A stretch of DNA of 7,344 nucleotides from Proteobacteria bacterium UBA1847. Its GTDB lineage: Bacteria > Pseudomonadota > Gammaproteobacteria > Steroidobacterales > Woeseiaceae. The notes beneath the pieces were generated by a model. That model had not been told where the DNA came from. It saw only the letters and a program-made list of their open reading frames with translations, and searched no databases. The stretch spans positions 1 to 7,344 of the forward strand of contig DDIP01000198.1 in assembly GCA_002338605.1 (NCBI GenBank). Direction: 5' to 3'. The position numbers were made by a program, and so were the translations under genes. Below, in pieces: positions 6,221-7,344 of the stretch. Numbering within the stretch: the stretch's first letter is position 1; every line of letters starts with the position of its first letter.

Positions 6221-7344
6221 CCCACTGGAATCCGTGAAAGAGGCAGGCGAATTTCTTACGTAGCTGTACCGATTCCAGCTCTGCGTCGACGTCGGAAACT
6301 GAACAAAGGGGTCGGGGCTAAGAAATCTTCCCAACGTAGGGTCATAAATTCGCCCGTTCATGTGAATAAAGCCGGTACGGTCTAGATGCTCATGCCCAGT
6401 GAATCCCCGAACTTTTCGCGAGTGACCCCAATCCAGTTCAATTAAATCACTGAATTCCGATGCTGATATGTTCGCCGTCCAATCCTTTTTCTTCCGGGAC
6501 CCGAATGGCTCAAAAGCCAGATTGTCTAGCTTGTTGCCATTCTCGTCCGTGACTGCCTCAATCGACCCGAGGTGATCGCGGTGCGCATACTCGAAAAATG
6601 AGTCAGTTGTCGTGCCCTGCATTTTGACGTGCATGACATTTGGGCTCAGCGTCGTTTTCGTCACGGTCTGGATATTGACGACCGCGTTGTCGATTACGAT
6701 CTCTACCGGACCGATATAATAGACGACCTCGTAGAACGTATTACCCCCCTCCTTCCAAGTCGTCTTCCTTGAATACCTTTGACCATTCGGACCATAGGCG
6801 AATTCATCCATCGCTTCAGGTGAAGTATCCGTAAGGCTGTCACCAATGACAATCTTTGTGGGCAAATTGAAGGCATTGTAGGCGATGTACTTGTCATCGC
6901 TAGTCCCGGAAATATCATATTTTGTCACCGCCCCGTTCGAGTCATAAGTCAGCGTGTGAGCAATGCCGTCGACACTGGCGCTTGTAACCGCGTGTGGGCC
7001 AGCGGCTCCGGCGCCGTAGCTATAGCCAGTAACGTCAGTGTCGCCAGTCAGCGTACTTGTTTTGCTATTGATGTTGCCTAGCAAATTATAGGTGTAGGCG
7101 AGGTCCCGAGTATTGCTGCCGTTGATATAGGTTTCCGCTAACGTCACTCGATTCAGTACGTCATAAACGTAACTTTCTTTTCGCGTTGTACTCAACCCCT
7201 GCGCAGGGTTCGCAATGCGACTTTCCAGAGTACCGTTGCTCCGCCACGCGTAGTCGTTGTTCTGGAATGTCGTGCCGCCCTTGATAGTGTTCACGTCTGT
7301 AAGGCGACCTGTCTCTGGATCATAGGTTCTGAGTGTATCGACGC
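5396..7344 (-). CDS. RHS/YD-repeat protein, C-terminal part, putative polymorphic toxin
   Basis: The frame is open from the right edge; the first full codon is 7342-7340 and 648 residues are visible. It starts inside YD repeats (LRTYDPETGRLT at 4-15, then SYVYDVLNRV at 57-66). HRDHLGS follows at 254-260, and then the RHS-associated core: RGFTGHEHLDRTGF at 312-325, YDPTLGRFLSPDP at 333-345 and WNRYSYVRNSPASF at 356-369. The core normally ends in DPxG; here it is DSSG (371-374). In known RHS proteins the repeats form a shell around a C-terminal toxin that is released into a rival cell. The 274-residue tail after the core matches no enzyme I know. The N-terminus, with any signal peptide or secretion domain, is outside the window. 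The next gene overlaps the stop and is probably its immunity gene. Confidence 0.88.
   Translation of the reverse strand, partial: VDTLRTYDPETGRLTDVNTIKGGTTFQNNDYAWRSNGTLESRIANPAQGLSTTRKESYVYDVLNRVTLAETYINGSNTRDLAYTYNLLGNINSKTSTLTGDTDVTGYSYGAGAAGPHAVTSASVDGIAHTLTYDSNGAVTKYDISGTSDDKYIAYNAFNLPTKIVIGDSLTDTSPEAMDEFAYGPNGQRYSRKTTWKEGGNTFYEVVYYIGPVEIVIDNAVVNIQTVTKTTLSPNVMHVKMQGTTTDSFFEYAHRDHLGSIEAVTDENGNKLDNLAFEPFGSRKKKDWTANISASEFSDLIELDWGHSRKVRGFTGHEHLDRTGFIHMNGRIYDPTLGRFLSPDPFVQFPTSTQSWNRYSYVRNSPASFTDSSGYSEEEIPNIIVLPDEPSGGLRVPASAYLTTATGALGIMTGGSFPTSYQGTNNSDSPAIGTSDEVIEEIVAVGQRAVPVTHFGFGSAYVSMGGVNSFHLFAVFDSNGGTTVVASQQGRASASRVRQPASRSAGLSHLLVGVNLSFLWAGYSDGLLPGFWRGVNGKWNSLGWGGNKWTGPRVDVTFHTRHLNLIAKGIVVLDVGTESVDLFNAVRSGDRLGALDSIVDFGAIGIGLSGNPYAAWGAAWYGITDATFGPLAANWVAGGLCKLDSACL

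Larger units (their letters stand above)
4661..7344. mobile_element. Inferred end of an island integrated at tRNA-Arg (continues past right edge)
   Basis: In tRNA-site integration the intact tRNA is rebuilt at one end of the element and only the 3' fragment remains at the other. The fragment at 4619-4663 points left and has its terminator on its left, so the element lies to its right. The visible part holds non-coding repeats, a terminator, a small membrane protein and an RHS polymorphic-toxin C-terminus, which are typical accessory cargo. No integrase, relaxase or transposase is visible, so the type and length of the element are unknown. An alternative is an old, decayed integration of which only this end survives. 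Confidence 0.5.

Overview
The window looks like chromosomal DNA of a gammaproteobacterium, probably free-living or marine. The reasons are the style of the purine genes, a bacterial amino-acid-type sodium symporter, and an RHS core of the kind common in that class. This is an inference from remembered family resemblance; no database was searched.

Left part (1-4618, ordinary chromosome). The first 88 bases hold the signal-peptide start of a leftward gene that leaves the window. After a mostly empty divergent gap comes a tight rightward two-gene purine salvage operon: an adenine/adenosine deaminase of the Add family (421-1446), then one base later an AzgA-type purine permease (1448-2743). The permease would import a purine base and the deaminase would convert adenine to hypoxanthine. 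Converging on this operon from the right is a neurotransmitter:sodium symporter family transporter (2860-4281, minus strand), whose start is fixed by a GGAGG ribosome binding site.

Junction (about 4571-4665). A strong hairpin with a T-run on the minus strand lies 8 bases beyond the 3' end of a 45-base fragment of a tRNA-Arg gene. The fragment has the 3' part of the anticodon loop, the T arm, the 3' acceptor strand and CCA, but no 5' half. This is what integration of a mobile element into a tRNA gene leaves at the far end of the element. From its orientation, DNA to the left is the original chromosome, with the tRNA's own terminator, and DNA to the right is inside the element.

Right part (4664-7344, inferred element). 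About 340 bases of non-coding DNA carry short repeats and a terminator. Then come two leftward, overlapping genes. One is the C-terminal 648 residues of an RHS/YD-repeat protein that enters from the right edge; the other is a 133-residue protein with three membrane segments. The RHS core is followed by an unrecognised tail of 274 residues that ends in a glycine-rich hydrophobic stretch. The layout fits a polymorphic toxin with its immunity protein, possibly membrane-acting, carried at the end of a tRNA-Arg-integrated island. The integrase and the intact tRNA would lie beyond the right edge.
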